A stretch of 64,000 nt of DNA from a bacterium D16-50 (GCA_003612485.1 RAZA01000007.1:1-64000), one strand, 5' to 3'; shown: positions 54,331-63,617, counted from the first letter of the stretch. The notes: generated by a model not told the origin, from the sequence alone. Translations and numbers: made by a program.

Positions 54331-55704
54331 CTAGAAAATCCGAATATCCTTCAAAAACACCTCATCTCTGGCCGCCGTCACTTTTACCACCAGCCTATCG
54401 ATCTTGTCTCCGCTGTCGTCGATCAACTTGTTCTGCTCCGCAAAGGGATCCGTCAGGACGCAGATCTTACGATTGCCGATGGTGGTTCCCTGAAAGAGAG
54501 GAAATTGATTTCCGTCCGGGAACATAGCCTCCACCCGGAATCCTTCCACTCTCTGACCCTTGGCGATATCCTCCGAAAGCTCCACGTACTTCACCTTCGT
54601 CACCGGATGGGCCAGCGTGATCAGATATTCCGGCTGTGTGGGGTAGCCGGACTCCCTTTTCTCCACCGTGGCCTCCAGCGGATGGCCCAGCTCCTGATCC
54701 AGCAGCTCCCTCAGCTCCTTCAGGCGGGCCACATCCCTCTGATCCAGCAGCCCGTCCCTATCCGGGGGAATGTTCAGATTCAGGCAGGCATTGCCTCCCA
54801 CGGAACCCAGATAGATCTGGAACAGCCTCCGCAGAGGCTTGGGATCCTCTTCCTTGTGCCAAAACCACCCGGGACGGATGGAGGTATCCACTTCCGCCGG
54901 AATGTAGGCGAGACCCTTGGAGTAAAGAATGCCGCTCATGGCCCCCACATACGCATCCGTGTTGTAGAGATAGGTCATATCACCCTCCGCCGCCATAGGG
55001 CCGGGGCCCGTCTGCACAGACGCCATAGGACACAGCTCTCCCGGCACCACAGCCCATTCGGAAATCCTGCTGCTTCCCGCCTCGTTGCCGCACCAGCGCA
55101 CGTCGGGTCCCTTGTCGTAGAAAATCACCGCGTTTGGCTGGTACTTCCGGATCAGCCGGATATACCGGGGAAAATCATACTCCTGCTTCCTGCCGTCCGG
55201 CCCCTCTCCGCAGGCGCCGTCGAACCAAATGCAGAAAAGCTCTCCGTAGCCCGTCAAAAGCTCCTCCAGCTGATTGCAATAATAATCATTGTACTCCGGG
55301 GTACCGTAGTACTGACTGTTTCTGTCCCAAGGGGAAAGATAGACTCCGAACTTCAGCCCCGCCTCCCGGCAGGCCAAAGCAGCCTCTCCCACCACATCCC
55401 GCTTGCAGGGGGAATTCTTCACGCTGTGCTCCGTGTACTTGGAAGGCCAGAGACAGAATCCGTCATGATGCTTTGCCGTCAGCACCATCCCCTTCATCCC
55501 TGCTGCCTTCACCGTCTCCGCCCACTGGCGGCAGTCCAGCTTTTCCGGGTTGAAAATACTCTCAGGCTCTGTCCCGTCCCCCCATTCCCGATCCGTGAAG
55601 GTATTCACGCCGAAATGGATAAAGGCATAAAACCCTATGTCGAACCATGCCAGCTGACGTTCTGAGGGAACCACCCCCGCCGCCTCTTTCAAAAACTCTA
55701 CCAT
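54331..55704 (-). CDS. GH29 alpha-L-fucosidase, second (subfamily B-like)
   Basis: 457 residues. Starts MVEFLKEAAGVVPSERQLAW behind GGGGAGG. Motifs: FIHFGVNTFTDREWG, VLTAKHHDGFCLWPS, KFGVYLSPWDRN and the nucleophile Asp in LFCIWFDGACGEG. A C-terminal sandwich (about 360-457) resembles an F5/8-type domain. These features fit the GH29-B group, which prefers alpha-1,3/4-fucose next to GlcNAc, as in Lewis structures. No signal peptide. It lies about 80 bp downstream of the second transglutaminase-fold gene. Confidence 0.88.
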   Translation of the reverse strand: MVEFLKEAAGVVPSERQLAWFDIGFYAFIHFGVNTFTDREWGDGTEPESIFNPEKLDCRQWAETVKAAGMKGMVLTAKHHDGFCLWPSKYTEHSVKNSPCKRDVVGEAALACREAGLKFGVYLSPWDRNSQYYGTPEYNDYYCNQLEELLTGYGELFCIWFDGACGEGPDGRKQEYDFPRYIRLIRKYQPNAVIFYDKGPDVRWCGNEAGSSRISEWAVVPGELCPMASVQTGPGPMAAEGDMTYLYNTDAYVGAMSGILYSKGLAYIPAEVDTSIRPGWFWHKEEDPKPLRRLFQIYLGSVGGNACLNLNIPPDRDGLLDQRDVARLKELRELLDQELGHPLEATVEKRESGYPTQPEYLITLAHPVTKVKYVELSEDIAKGQRVEGFRVEAMFPDGNQFPLFQGTTIGNRKICVLTDPFAEQNKLIDDSGDKIDRLVVKVTAARDEVFLKDIRIF

Positions 55705-55756
55705 GTATAACCGAACCTCCCCGTTTTTCTGTCATATTTATCACATCATCGTCTTT

Positions 55757-55765
55757 ATTATAGCA
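55757..55765 (-). promoter_or_regulatory. Possible extended -10 promoter for the second fucosidase
   Basis: Minus strand TGC-TATAAT (55757-55765). No good -35 box. The same TGCTATAATAAA sequence occurs at the GH130 promoter. Confidence 0.4.
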
Positions 55766-55784
55766 AATTACGCCGTCTTTATAA

Positions 55785-58607
55785 TTACTGCAGCACCTTC
55801 CACAGCATGTCCGCAAGACCCACATTGTAGCCCGCATCGCTGTAGATACACTCTTGTCCGGCCTCCGCCACCACCGCAAGAGGCAGCTTTCCCACCTCCC
55901 GGCCCACAGCCTTGGCCAGCGCCTTATAGTGATCCCCGAAATCGTCCAGCAGAGGACAGATACCCGGCAGAGCCTCCATGGTCCTGCTCAAGGTCGCATT
56001 CTTCAAATCCTCAGGAGACCTCAGTATCGCATAGATAGGCGCGGCAAGCTCCCTAAAGTCTTCCTTCTTCTCATACAGCTCGTTCAAAATATGCTCCGTA
56101 GGCTCTCTGGTGACTTCGAGCCACAAGAAAAGAGCCTTTCCTCCGCCGGAAAGAGCCGACAGATTCTCGCTGCTCCCGTCCAGACGCCGAAGCGCAAAAT
56201 CATCTATGGCCGTTCTGGTGAGCAAGCCCTCCACGGAGACCTCCTTCAGGGAAATCACCACTTCCCTATGTTCTCCCTCTTGCAGGGAAAACACCGCCAT
56301 CCTAGCCAGCTGATTTCCGTTCTTTTTCCGGTTCACGGTGAAAATACGGTATATGCCGGGCCGCAGGTTCAGATCCAGCCTGCCCTCTTTCATATCTTCC
56401 GTCTTGTCCCACAGACCCATACGGCAGAAACCGTCTCCCTCGAATCGCTCCAGAGAATAATGTTCCCAATCCCCAAGCTTCACGCTGCCGTCCTCCACCA
56501 AGGTCAGAACACACAAGCCGCGGGTTTCTTCGCCCCATTCCTCTTCGGACGCCTCCACCGGGTGAAAACCGCCCCCATGGCAGTCTTCTTTCCGGTAATA
56601 CTCAAGCCTGCCATCAAACGGACTCAGCCTTGCGGGGATCCCCAGACTGCGGTAAAGGTTGACGCAGAATACCTCTCTGGAAAGACTGCTGCCCACACCG
56701 CCTCTGACACAGCCCACCGGAGTGGTGATCAGGTTCTCATACTCCTGATCCGGCATGGAAACGATCCACTTCTGAGCCAGCTCAGGCAGACATTGAGGAT
56801 TCTGACGAATCTTTTTCTTTATCTCCTCATCAATACAATTGCACAGAAACTCCCTGCAGCACACCAGAAGCTCATCGGACACTCTGGGACAGAGCACATA
56901 GCGGAACAATATTTCCTCCGGCACGGTTCCCGCATAGGCCGCCCCCACTCTGCAGCAATCCTTCAGAACATCTGCCTTGATGTCCCAATAGTCCTTTTCC
57001 CGCAAGGTCTTCAAAACTTCCAGCTTCCAGCGGTCCCTGCCGGCAGCGTCGGCTCTGTCCTGAGCCTTTCCTTCCCCATCTGTGTTTCCCTCCGGATCCT
57101 GCCAGACCCCATCCGGACAGCCAAAGGCCAGAGCCACCTCCAAAGCGTCCCACTCCAGAAACCTCACGATCTCGCCTATATTGCCATGGGCCTTGCGGAG
57201 AATGTTCTCTGCCAAGACTCTGTCATCCCCAAAAAAGCGGCCCAGAACTCTCTCCGCCTCACCCTTGTCATAAAGCCCCGCCGCCTTTTTCTGGCGGTAT
57301 TGCGCCGCTCTGGCAAGGCGGGCCGCCCCGGACTCCTCCTGTTCAGGCGTCAGCGTGCCATTATGGATATCGCAGGGCTTGGGGGCATGAAACTCCAGCT
57401 CCCGCCAGCCCTCCCAGCATTCCGGCTTCTCCTTAAGCACCACCGTGCATTCCGCGCCTTGGCCCGGTTCCAGCCCCCTAAGCGACACCATGGTCTCTCC
57501 GTAGACCGCGCCCCCCAACCTTCCCGAAGCGGCAGCGCTGATATACAGATCCCCCAGCCCCGTGGTCAGTCTGGCTATCCCTGCGTCCTCCCCATCCGTC
57601 CCTGCCTGAATCAAGGCTACGGAACCCAGCCCGCCATGGTTGGCCACCTGAAAGTTCAGCCTTGCGCCGGGCACCGGCAGGCCGGCCTCGTCCAAGGCCT
57701 TCACCGTCAGGGAAGCAGTATGTGCATATCTTTCCAGATGATTCAAGACCTTTGCCATGCCCTTGGGGCCTACCTGCGGATCCTCAGGCTCCTCTTTTCC
57801 GAACCATCTGGAGTGGAGAACCATGGCCCGGGAGGCCGGCTCAATGAACCATCCTCTGTCCAGCTTCTCCTCCGGCTCGCAGGCTCCCAGAAAATGCCAT
57901 TCTCCGTCGCACCACACCTCTACCCAGGCATGATTATCGTCACAGTGGGTCCAGAGCGGCGCGTAGATCTGCCGGGCGGGAATGCCCACGCTGCGCAGAG
58001 CCGTCACCCCAAAAGTGGACTCCTCCCCGCAGCGGCCCATAGTGACGCCGAACATGGTCCGGGGGTTCTGGGTCCGCCCGTCCGTGGATCTATAGGTGGC
58101 CTCCCCGGCGCACCAGAAATTAATTTCTACAGCGCAGCCATATATAGCTCCGCCCTGTGCCAGCAGAGAATTTTCCCCCAACGCGCCTGTGATCTTTTCA
58201 TGAAAAAATCCCCTTACATCCGCGATATCCTCATTATTCACTCTATAATGAAGCACATAGTTGGCAAAAATCCTCTCCGGCACCCTGCCGGCAAAAACTC
58301 CCTGATTCCACAAATAAACCCCATGTCTGGCATAGGCCAGAAACAGACTCGGGGGATAATCCAGCAGATCGCTCAGGGGCATGGCGCTGTAAAGGAAGGT
58401 AAAAGCCTGCGCCTCGTCCCCGCCGCAATTCCTTAGTATTTCCAGAATCTCCCTTTTCCTGTCTTCAAGCAATCTTGCCGACAGCCTGCCGAGCAGCTCC
58501 TTTTCCTGACCTTGCGCCTGCTCCATGGCCTGAATCCTTTCATCCAACAAGGCCATCTGCCTATCGAAGGCGGCTTTGATTTCGGCATAATATTCCGCAG
58601 AAAACAT
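55785..58607 (-). CDS. Large transglutaminase-fold protein, paralogue 2
   Basis: 940 residues, same architecture as the protein at 29596-32481. The helical start MFSAEYYAEIKAAFDRQMAL parallels MFSESYNSEIQEYFHRQMAL of paralogue 1. Transglutaminase core with Cys193 in GRCGE, His226 in CDDNHAWVEVW and an acidic residue near 245-250. The carboxypeptidase-regulatory-like sandwich follows (VKALDEAGLPVPGARL). The second core TTPVGCVRGGVGSSLSREV has no Cys. The thioredoxin-like end has no CxxC. It is placed between a GH18 and a GH29 gene. Two divergent copies in one glycan locus suggest different substrates. Activity unknown; peptide or amide bond chemistry on glycopeptides is a reasonable guess. Confidence 0.75.
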   Translation of the reverse strand: MFSAEYYAEIKAAFDRQMALLDERIQAMEQAQGQEKELLGRLSARLLEDRKREILEILRNCGGDEAQAFTFLYSAMPLSDLLDYPPSLFLAYARHGVYLWNQGVFAGRVPERIFANYVLHYRVNNEDIADVRGFFHEKITGALGENSLLAQGGAIYGCAVEINFWCAGEATYRSTDGRTQNPRTMFGVTMGRCGEESTFGVTALRSVGIPARQIYAPLWTHCDDNHAWVEVWCDGEWHFLGACEPEEKLDRGWFIEPASRAMVLHSRWFGKEEPEDPQVGPKGMAKVLNHLERYAHTASLTVKALDEAGLPVPGARLNFQVANHGGLGSVALIQAGTDGEDAGIARLTTGLGDLYISAAASGRLGGAVYGETMVSLRGLEPGQGAECTVVLKEKPECWEGWRELEFHAPKPCDIHNGTLTPEQEESGAARLARAAQYRQKKAAGLYDKGEAERVLGRFFGDDRVLAENILRKAHGNIGEIVRFLEWDALEVALAFGCPDGVWQDPEGNTDGEGKAQDRADAAGRDRWKLEVLKTLREKDYWDIKADVLKDCCRVGAAYAGTVPEEILFRYVLCPRVSDELLVCCREFLCNCIDEEIKKKIRQNPQCLPELAQKWIVSMPDQEYENLITTPVGCVRGGVGSSLSREVFCVNLYRSLGIPARLSPFDGRLEYYRKEDCHGGGFHPVEASEEEWGEETRGLCVLTLVEDGSVKLGDWEHYSLERFEGDGFCRMGLWDKTEDMKEGRLDLNLRPGIYRIFTVNRKKNGNQLARMAVFSLQEGEHREVVISLKEVSVEGLLTRTAIDDFALRRLDGSSENLSALSGGGKALFLWLEVTREPTEHILNELYEKKEDFRELAAPIYAILRSPEDLKNATLSRTMEALPGICPLLDDFGDHYKALAKAVGREVGKLPLAVVAEAGQECIYSDAGYNVGLADMLWKVLQ

Positions 58608-58616
58608 AATATCCTC

Positions 58617-58653
58617 CCAAAAAAGGGAAGAATCCGTGAAGAGGATTCTTCCC
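58617..58653 (-). terminator. Terminator after the GH18 gene
   Basis: GGGAAGAATCC (58625-58635) pairs perfectly with GGATTCTTCCC (58643-58653). TTTTTT follows on the minus strand, just before the ribosome binding site of the transglutaminase-fold gene. It could attenuate read-through into that gene. Confidence 0.85.
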
Positions 58654-58669
58654 GCAAAATTTTTTCTCT

Positions 58670-59689
58670 CTATTTCTGCATCTCATCATAAAGAGCATCC
58701 AGAAGCGTTCCGGTACTGTCGCATTTATGCTCCCAATAGAAAATACCGCCGTAACCCTTCTCCTTCACATAGGCTGCCTTGGCCCTCAGGGAGCGGGGAT
58801 CGTCATAGGAAAGGAAGGTGGAGCCGTTGAACAGCCAGGGCGCCTGAGCTTCCTCGTCCCAATAGCTGGTATAGCCGTTCTTGTCTATATAATCCTTCAG
58901 CAATATGTCATAGTCAGGCCCATAGCCGCCTCCCTTGGGGCAGAGCACCAGCAGTCCATGGTTCTCGTTGTCCTTCAGATCCTCCCATTTTCTGGAATAG
59001 AAAGCCGCGCCCATGAGAAGCCTATCGGCGCTGAACCCATACTTTACAAACAGCTCCAGCGCCTGAGCGCAGCTGTTCATGAACACGTCCGCCGGCTTGG
59101 AAAACAACTGGGTGTGATGTCCCGCCAGAGCGTGGAATCCGCATTTCAAATCATAGGTCATGACATTGATATAATCCAGGCATTCCATCAGCTCCGGCAG
59201 CTCCACGCAGTTTACATAATACAGATCCGCTCCCGCCGCAATGGTAAGATAGCGCTTTTTGCCCCCGATGGCGTCAAGCCTGCTGCGGATGGCCCTGCAG
59301 AACAGCGTAAAGTTGTGCTTGTCGGCAGGGGACACCGCACTGTTGTTGGAGGGAACACAAGGATATTCCCAATCCAGATCGATGCCGTCCAGATCATATT
59401 TCACAGCGGCCTCCGCCAGATTGGCCGCCGCCTTCTCCCGCATCTCCTCCGTGCCGCAGCATACCGTAAAGGCATCCCTATCCGCCTGCACCATGGAAAG
59501 CACGATGCGCAGCTTGTCGTTCCACTTCCGAATCTGGGGAATCATGTCGATCTTGTTCCGGCATCCCGCCACCGTGACGCTGCCGTCATTGTGAAGCTCT
59601 CCGAAGGCCAGATTGATCCCGGTAAGCTTTTTTGCGTCCTCCTCCGTAAATTCCCCGCTTCCTACGTATCCGATGATTTCATTCTTCAT
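58670..59689 (-). CDS. GH18 glycosidase (chitinase / endo-beta-N-acetylglucosaminidase type)
   Basis: 339 residues with the GH18 motif DGIDLDWEYP (101-110; catalytic Glu108) and INVMTYDLKCGFH and GGIFYWEHKCD barrel strands. No signal peptide, no carbohydrate-binding module. GH18 members cut GlcNAc-beta-1,4-GlcNAc, either in chitin oligomers or in the N-glycan core. Beside GH20 and within an N-glycan-like locus the second is more likely, acting on imported fragments. It forms a unit with the GH20 gene and ends at a strong terminator. Confidence 0.85.
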   Translation of the reverse strand: MKNEIIGYVGSGEFTEEDAKKLTGINLAFGELHNDGSVTVAGCRNKIDMIPQIRKWNDKLRIVLSMVQADRDAFTVCCGTEEMREKAAANLAEAAVKYDLDGIDLDWEYPCVPSNNSAVSPADKHNFTLFCRAIRSRLDAIGGKKRYLTIAAGADLYYVNCVELPELMECLDYINVMTYDLKCGFHALAGHHTQLFSKPADVFMNSCAQALELFVKYGFSADRLLMGAAFYSRKWEDLKDNENHGLLVLCPKGGGYGPDYDILLKDYIDKNGYTSYWDEEAQAPWLFNGSTFLSYDDPRSLRAKAAYVKEKGYGGIFYWEHKCDSTGTLLDALYDEMQK

Positions 59690-59704
59690 GCTTACATCCT
59701 TCCT

Positions 59705-59720
59705 GCCCGCTTAATCGGGC
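59705..59720 (-). repeat. GCCCG/CGGGC hairpin before the GH18 ribosome binding site
   Basis: A 5-bp stem with a 6-nt loop, abutting AGGAAGG of the GH18 gene, in the same position as the hairpin before nanH (29566-29581). Confidence 0.5.
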
Positions 59721-59836
59721 ATTCTACTCTATCAGACATATTATGATCACTATGCATTGAGCTTTGGGCTGCAGGCGCTCAAAAGCCAATGGAGCCAAAG
59801 CCCGATGCCGATTTAAAAAACCATGGAAATCTCCTC

Positions 59837-61684
59837 TTACCCCTGACTGCGCAGAATATCACCGTACCAAGCGAACACGGCCGAAATCTTCATCAGGTCG
59901 CCCTCCTTGCCGTTCTCCCTCCAGAGCCTCTGGTAAAAATGGAGAATCCTCTCCAGATCGGCAGCCAGCTGCAGGCCGTTTCCGGGCTTCTCGTTCTTCT
60001 TCAGCTTGTCAAGGAACATGCCCACCTCGTTCCAGCAGCGGATGATCTCAAGGGATACATGGGCGCATTCCACGATTCCCCTGCAGGCGCTGTCAATGCT
60101 TCTGCTCACCTTGCGCAGGCGCATTTCCAGATCCGCGATGCGCTCATTGCATTCCGGAGCCTTCTCCATCTTCAGCTCCTCGAAATTCTGTAGGAGCTTC
60201 TCCCGATCCACGCCCTTCTGGGCCCATTCCTTAATGTTTGCCGCATGGTACCAGTCAAATACCGTAGTGCCGTTTATCTGTGCCAGCAGGCCCACCAGCT
60301 CCCCGGAGGCGTCCCCGAACTCCAGCACGGAAATCTGCCTGTTCAGCTCTTCATACTCCGGCACGTTCTCTCCCCAGGAGCATACTGCCCCATAGATCAG
60401 GCCGGGAATGGAGAAGACGGGATGGTTGATATGGCCGAAATCACCCCAGTCTGTGTTCAGAACGCCGATGGCTTCATAGGTTCTGGCATAGCTGCACATT
60501 TTTGTGATATTTTCATAGCTGCCACTGATATAGTTCACCCAGGTGTTCCAGCCGCACACGCCCGGACACAGATACTGGGTTGCTCCCACACTGTGGAGAA
60601 TCTTTGCCTCCCGGTCGGACTGGTTGGCGGCATAGCCCCATGTGAGACAGATAACCTCCTTAGGCAGCTTCTCGTACAATTCCGGATGGCCGCTGATAAT
60701 GTCTCCCCAGAACATGGGCGTCTTGCCTCTGGCAATGAGGAACTCGAAGAGCTCGCTGATGTAATCCAGATACAGCTGGCCCGTGCCCTTCTCCTTGGCA
60801 AGCTCCACGCTTCTTCCCTTGCCCAGATCGAAGGTCTCGTCCGCGCAGATATTGAACTTGTCCGTGCGGAAAAGCTGCATGTACTCCTCTATGAGGGACT
60901 TCACCAGCTCTATTGCCGCCGGATTGGACACGTTCACCGTATGGTGGTCCATCCGATCCCGGAAGGAAAACAGCTTCGCGCTCTCCGCGCTGCCCGGCAG
61001 CTCGCACAGCTCCTGATGGCTCCGGGTTCCCAGAAGCTTGTAAAGATGACCGAATGAAGACAATGAGGGCACCAGCTCAATTCCTCTCTCATAGCAATAA
61101 TCGTCCAGCTCCATGATCTCCTCCGCAGTGAGAGGGGTGTCGTCTCTCCAAAGCTCCGTCTCGTCCCGGAACAGATAGGAATGCTCCACATAGAGCTGCA
61201 GCTGATTCATCTTATAGAAGCAGAGAATGTCCGCAAGCTTCTTTAGATTGTCCAGATTCTGAATGCGCCCTCTGGTGATATCATGATAATATCCTCTGTT
61301 TTTCATGTCCGGCTCGTCCTCGATTGCAACGCAGGGAAGGAGCCCGCCCTTCTGGCGCACGATCTGCCTTAAAGTCTGTACCCCCCAGCCCAGAGCGTTC
61401 AGGCTCCCGCCCAGAACAACCGCCCCGTCCTCCTCAATCTTTATGCTGTAGTGGTACTCCCCAAGGGATCCGTCCACCTTCAGAAGGATGTCGCCACCTC
61501 GAAACGCCCCCCTGCATACTCCCAGCCGGAGGCCGGCCCATTTTGAGATCTCCTCCTTCAGCTGTGTCCCATAGACCCCCGCGCCTTGAGGGCAGGATGC
61601 GTCCATCACGATCATGGTGGACATCTTCAGCATCAAATTACCCTTTTTTTCTTGAATTTGTTTCGGTAGTGGTAATAAAATCAT
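59837..61684 (-). CDS. GH20 beta-N-acetylhexosaminidase
   Basis: 615 residues from ATG 61684 (MILLPLPKQIQEKKG), behind GGAAGG. An N-terminal GH20b domain (1-125) is followed by the barrel (NRGYYHDITRGRI, 129-141) with the Asp282-Glu283 pair in NICADETFDLG for substrate-assisted catalysis. A helical C-terminus of about 150 residues completes it. No signal peptide. It removes terminal beta-GlcNAc or GalNAc from imported oligosaccharides and supplies GlcNAc to NagA/NagB after phosphorylation. Last gene of the GC-rich block. Confidence 0.88.
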   Translation of the reverse strand: MILLPLPKQIQEKKGNLMLKMSTMIVMDASCPQGAGVYGTQLKEEISKWAGLRLGVCRGAFRGGDILLKVDGSLGEYHYSIKIEEDGAVVLGGSLNALGWGVQTLRQIVRQKGGLLPCVAIEDEPDMKNRGYYHDITRGRIQNLDNLKKLADILCFYKMNQLQLYVEHSYLFRDETELWRDDTPLTAEEIMELDDYCYERGIELVPSLSSFGHLYKLLGTRSHQELCELPGSAESAKLFSFRDRMDHHTVNVSNPAAIELVKSLIEEYMQLFRTDKFNICADETFDLGKGRSVELAKEKGTGQLYLDYISELFEFLIARGKTPMFWGDIISGHPELYEKLPKEVICLTWGYAANQSDREAKILHSVGATQYLCPGVCGWNTWVNYISGSYENITKMCSYARTYEAIGVLNTDWGDFGHINHPVFSIPGLIYGAVCSWGENVPEYEELNRQISVLEFGDASGELVGLLAQINGTTVFDWYHAANIKEWAQKGVDREKLLQNFEELKMEKAPECNERIADLEMRLRKVSRSIDSACRGIVECAHVSLEIIRCWNEVGMFLDKLKKNEKPGNGLQLAADLERILHFYQRLWRENGKEGDLMKISAVFAWYGDILRSQG

Positions 61685-61884
61685 TTTGCTACCTTCCTTT
61701 CTTCCGCCGTCACAATGGGCTTTCCTAAACACTACATTGCAGGCTTTACGTGATATATGTTTTTAAGTTCCAAGTTCCCGCGCTGCTTAAAGCCTTGTCC
61801 CCCCAACATATCTTTATGCGCCTTCCGGCCCATAAGATTCCTTTTCTCTGCCCGACATAAAAATCGGACAGTCAATCCACTTGG

Positions 61885-61913
61885 AGTATAACAAAGATTT
61901 CCATTTGTTACAA
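61885..61913 (-). promoter_or_regulatory. Promoter of the GH20-GH18 unit
   Basis: Minus strand TTGTAA (61908-61913), 17-bp spacer, TATACT (61885-61890), about 200 nt before the GH20 start. The leader shows no clear structure. Confidence 0.6.
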
Positions 61914-61998
61914 TCAAATCTTTTGTATTTTGCATAAATATTTTTTGCCCTTCTCTCTATCTTATACTGCATTTCGTATCTTTGGATTATTGAATTAT

Positions 61999-62030
61999 GG
62001 GACTTTTGTATCATTGTATACAAAAGTCCC
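61999..62030. repeat. Perfect 13-bp inverted repeat at the composition boundary
   Basis: GGGACTTTTGTAT (61999-62011), 6-nt loop, ATACAAAAGTCCC (62018-62030). No T-run on either side, so not a clear terminator. The 61914-62157 stretch around it contains no gene I can support. It may be an operator, an element end or a recombination site. Confidence 0.5.
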
Positions 62031-62157
62031 ATGACCATTAGACGGGTGCTCGTAAGAAAGTAATTCACCCAAAATTACACTTACGTCATATGTCAGACGG
62101 GATTGGCTAACGAAAAAATTAGTAGAAGGGTAAAAATAAACGATTGGAGGTGACGCT

Positions 62158-62226
62158 ATGACACAACCGAAAGACCCCAAAAGCTTTCTTGTGGTGCTAC
62201 CCGGTGAAATTATCGAGATACCATAG
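62158..62226 (+). CDS. Possible 22-residue small protein
   Basis: ATG at 62158 has a perfect GGAGG seven bases upstream, and the frame closes at TAG after 22 codons (MTQPKDPKSFLVV...EIIEIP). It sits just upstream of the restriction-modification operon. It may be a leader peptide, a small antitoxin-like protein or the start of a lost gene. No family is recognised. Confidence 0.4.
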   Translation: MTQPKDPKSFLVVLPGEIIEIP

Positions 62227-62279
62227 GATAGCGATAAATAATGGCTGACCTTGTTTTACAGCCTGCAACAAAGCCTGCA

Positions 62280-62308
62280 TTGAAAAAATCACATTTTCGT
62301 GATATACT
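62280..62308 (+). promoter_or_regulatory. Promoter and operator of the restriction-modification operon
   Basis: TTGAAA (62280-62285), 17-bp spacer, TATACT (62303-62308). ATCAC (62288-62292) and GTGAT (62299-62303) form an inverted repeat inside the spacer that touches the -10 box, placed where a controller protein would act. Confidence 0.7.
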
Positions 62309-62332
62309 TAGAAATCTGATCGGAGGTGCAGC

Positions 62333-62551
62333 ATGGCGGTTTGCTATGATAAATTGTTTCATCTGATGATTGATCGACATATAACCAATGCACAACTAAT
62401 TACTAAGGCAGGGTTTAGCGCAAACATATTGACAAGATTAAAAAAGAATGAATATGTGTCATTAGAAAGCATTGAAAAATTATGCTGTGCCATGGAATGT
62501 AGTGTTGATGACATTTTGGAATTTCAGGAGAATGTGAATGATAACCGTTAA
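62333..62551 (+). CDS. Xre-family helix-turn-helix protein, probable R-M controller
   Basis: 72 residues, almost entirely one Cro/CI-type helix-turn-helix (NAQLITKAGFSANILTRLKKN, 19-39; LESIEKLCCAMECSVDDIL, 44-62). Start behind GGAGG. It overlaps the methyltransferase start by 14 nt. Small Xre proteins at this position in type II systems delay endonuclease expression and repress their own promoter. It may simply be a generic repressor of the operon. Confidence 0.85.
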   Translation: MAVCYDKLFHLMIDRHITNAQLITKAGFSANILTRLKKNEYVSLESIEKLCCAMECSVDDILEFQENVNDNR

Positions 62552-63617
62552 CGACTATATAAATAATCCGACATTGGCAGAACCATGTTTTGTCCAAGGG
62601 GATTCTTTGAAAGTACTCTCTCAATTGCCAGATGGTTGCATTGATTGTGTGGTAACGAGTCCGCCCTATTATATGAAACGTCAGTATTTGGGTGGTGGTA
62701 TAGGCTTAGAGCCAACATATACAGAGTATATCGACAATCTGCTTGCTATTGTGCAGGAAATTTATCGTGTTCTTAAACCTACAGGCTCATTCTGGTTGAA
62801 CATTGGAGATAGCTATCAAAATAAGCAACTATTGAATATCCCTTACCGTGTAGCCATAAAAATGCAAGACGATCAGAAATGGATTCTTCGAAATACTGTT
62901 GTTTGGGATAAAATGAAAGGTGCTATGTCACAATCCAAAGATAGTTTGGGATGTGAGTACGAGCCTATGTTTCATTTTGTAAAGAAGAAGTCTGGGTACT
63001 ATTACGATTCTGATGCAGTAAGAAGAAAACCTCGCAGTGCTCGTGTTGAGAATGGTGCCGTAGTTAGTGCAACTGGTGTAAGTGGTGTTCGGTACAGACG
63101 TAAAATTGAGCTAAGCACAGAGCTTACAGAGGAACAACGTCAAAACGCATACAAAGCGTTGGACGATGTGCTGAAGCGCATTCAAAAAGGCGAGCTTGCT
63201 GACTTTAGAATGGTCATCAAAGGAGCTAATCAGCGTGTAACTAATGGAGATACAACAAATTTGAGTGGGCGAGCGAAAGAGCTTCAAGAAAAGGGATTCT
63301 ATTTTCTATTCTATAATCCAAATGGTAGCATGATCTCGGATGTATGGCAAATAATTCCCGAAGATACACAAGGACGAAAGCTGCATTTTGCACCGTTTCC
63401 AGAAGACCTGGTTAAAACACCCATAATTTTAACATGTCCCCCTAATGGTATCGTTTTAGATCCGTTTGTGGGAACGGGCACAACCAGCTATGTAGCAGCC
63501 CAACTCAAGCTAAAATCCATAGGCATCGATATGTCGAAAGAGTACCTTGAACTTGCAGAAAGCAGATGTTCAGATTTCGGTTGCCTTAATAATGGAGAAC
63601 TGGAGAAAGTATTATGA
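62538..63617 (+). CDS. Type II DNA methyltransferase (beta class, N4-cytosine or N6-adenine)
   Basis: 359 residues. Catalytic motif IV TSPPYY (40-45) comes before the SAM-binding motif I region DPFVGTGTTSYVA (about 319-331), the order of beta-class amino-methyltransferases. SPPY is most often seen in N4-cytosine enzymes but the base cannot be settled. A variable central region (150-260) should be the target recognition domain. It protects host DNA against the endonuclease encoded next, whose start overlaps this stop as ATGA. Confidence 0.92.
   Translation: MITVNDYINNPTLAEPCFVQGDSLKVLSQLPDGCIDCVVTSPPYYMKRQYLGGGIGLEPTYTEYIDNLLAIVQEIYRVLKPTGSFWLNIGDSYQNKQLLNIPYRVAIKMQDDQKWILRNTVVWDKMKGAMSQSKDSLGCEYEPMFHFVKKKSGYYYDSDAVRRKPRSARVENGAVVSATGVSGVRYRRKIELSTELTEEQRQNAYKALDDVLKRIQKGELADFRMVIKGANQRVTNGDTTNLSGRAKELQEKGFYFLFYNPNGSMISDVWQIIPEDTQGRKLHFAPFPEDLVKTPIILTCPPNGIVLDPFVGTGTTSYVAAQLKLKSIGIDMSKEYLELAESRCSDFGCLNNGELEKVL

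Noticed and set aside
55854..58436. 860-codon plus-strand open frame opposite transglutaminase paralogue 2
   Set aside because: Mirror of a real gene. A shorter similar shadow exists opposite paralogue 1, as expected from homologous coding sequence on the other strand.
61732..61935. 67-codon minus-strand frame upstream of the GH20 gene
   Set aside because: It spans the GH20 promoter and leader and has no convincing ribosome binding site or family.
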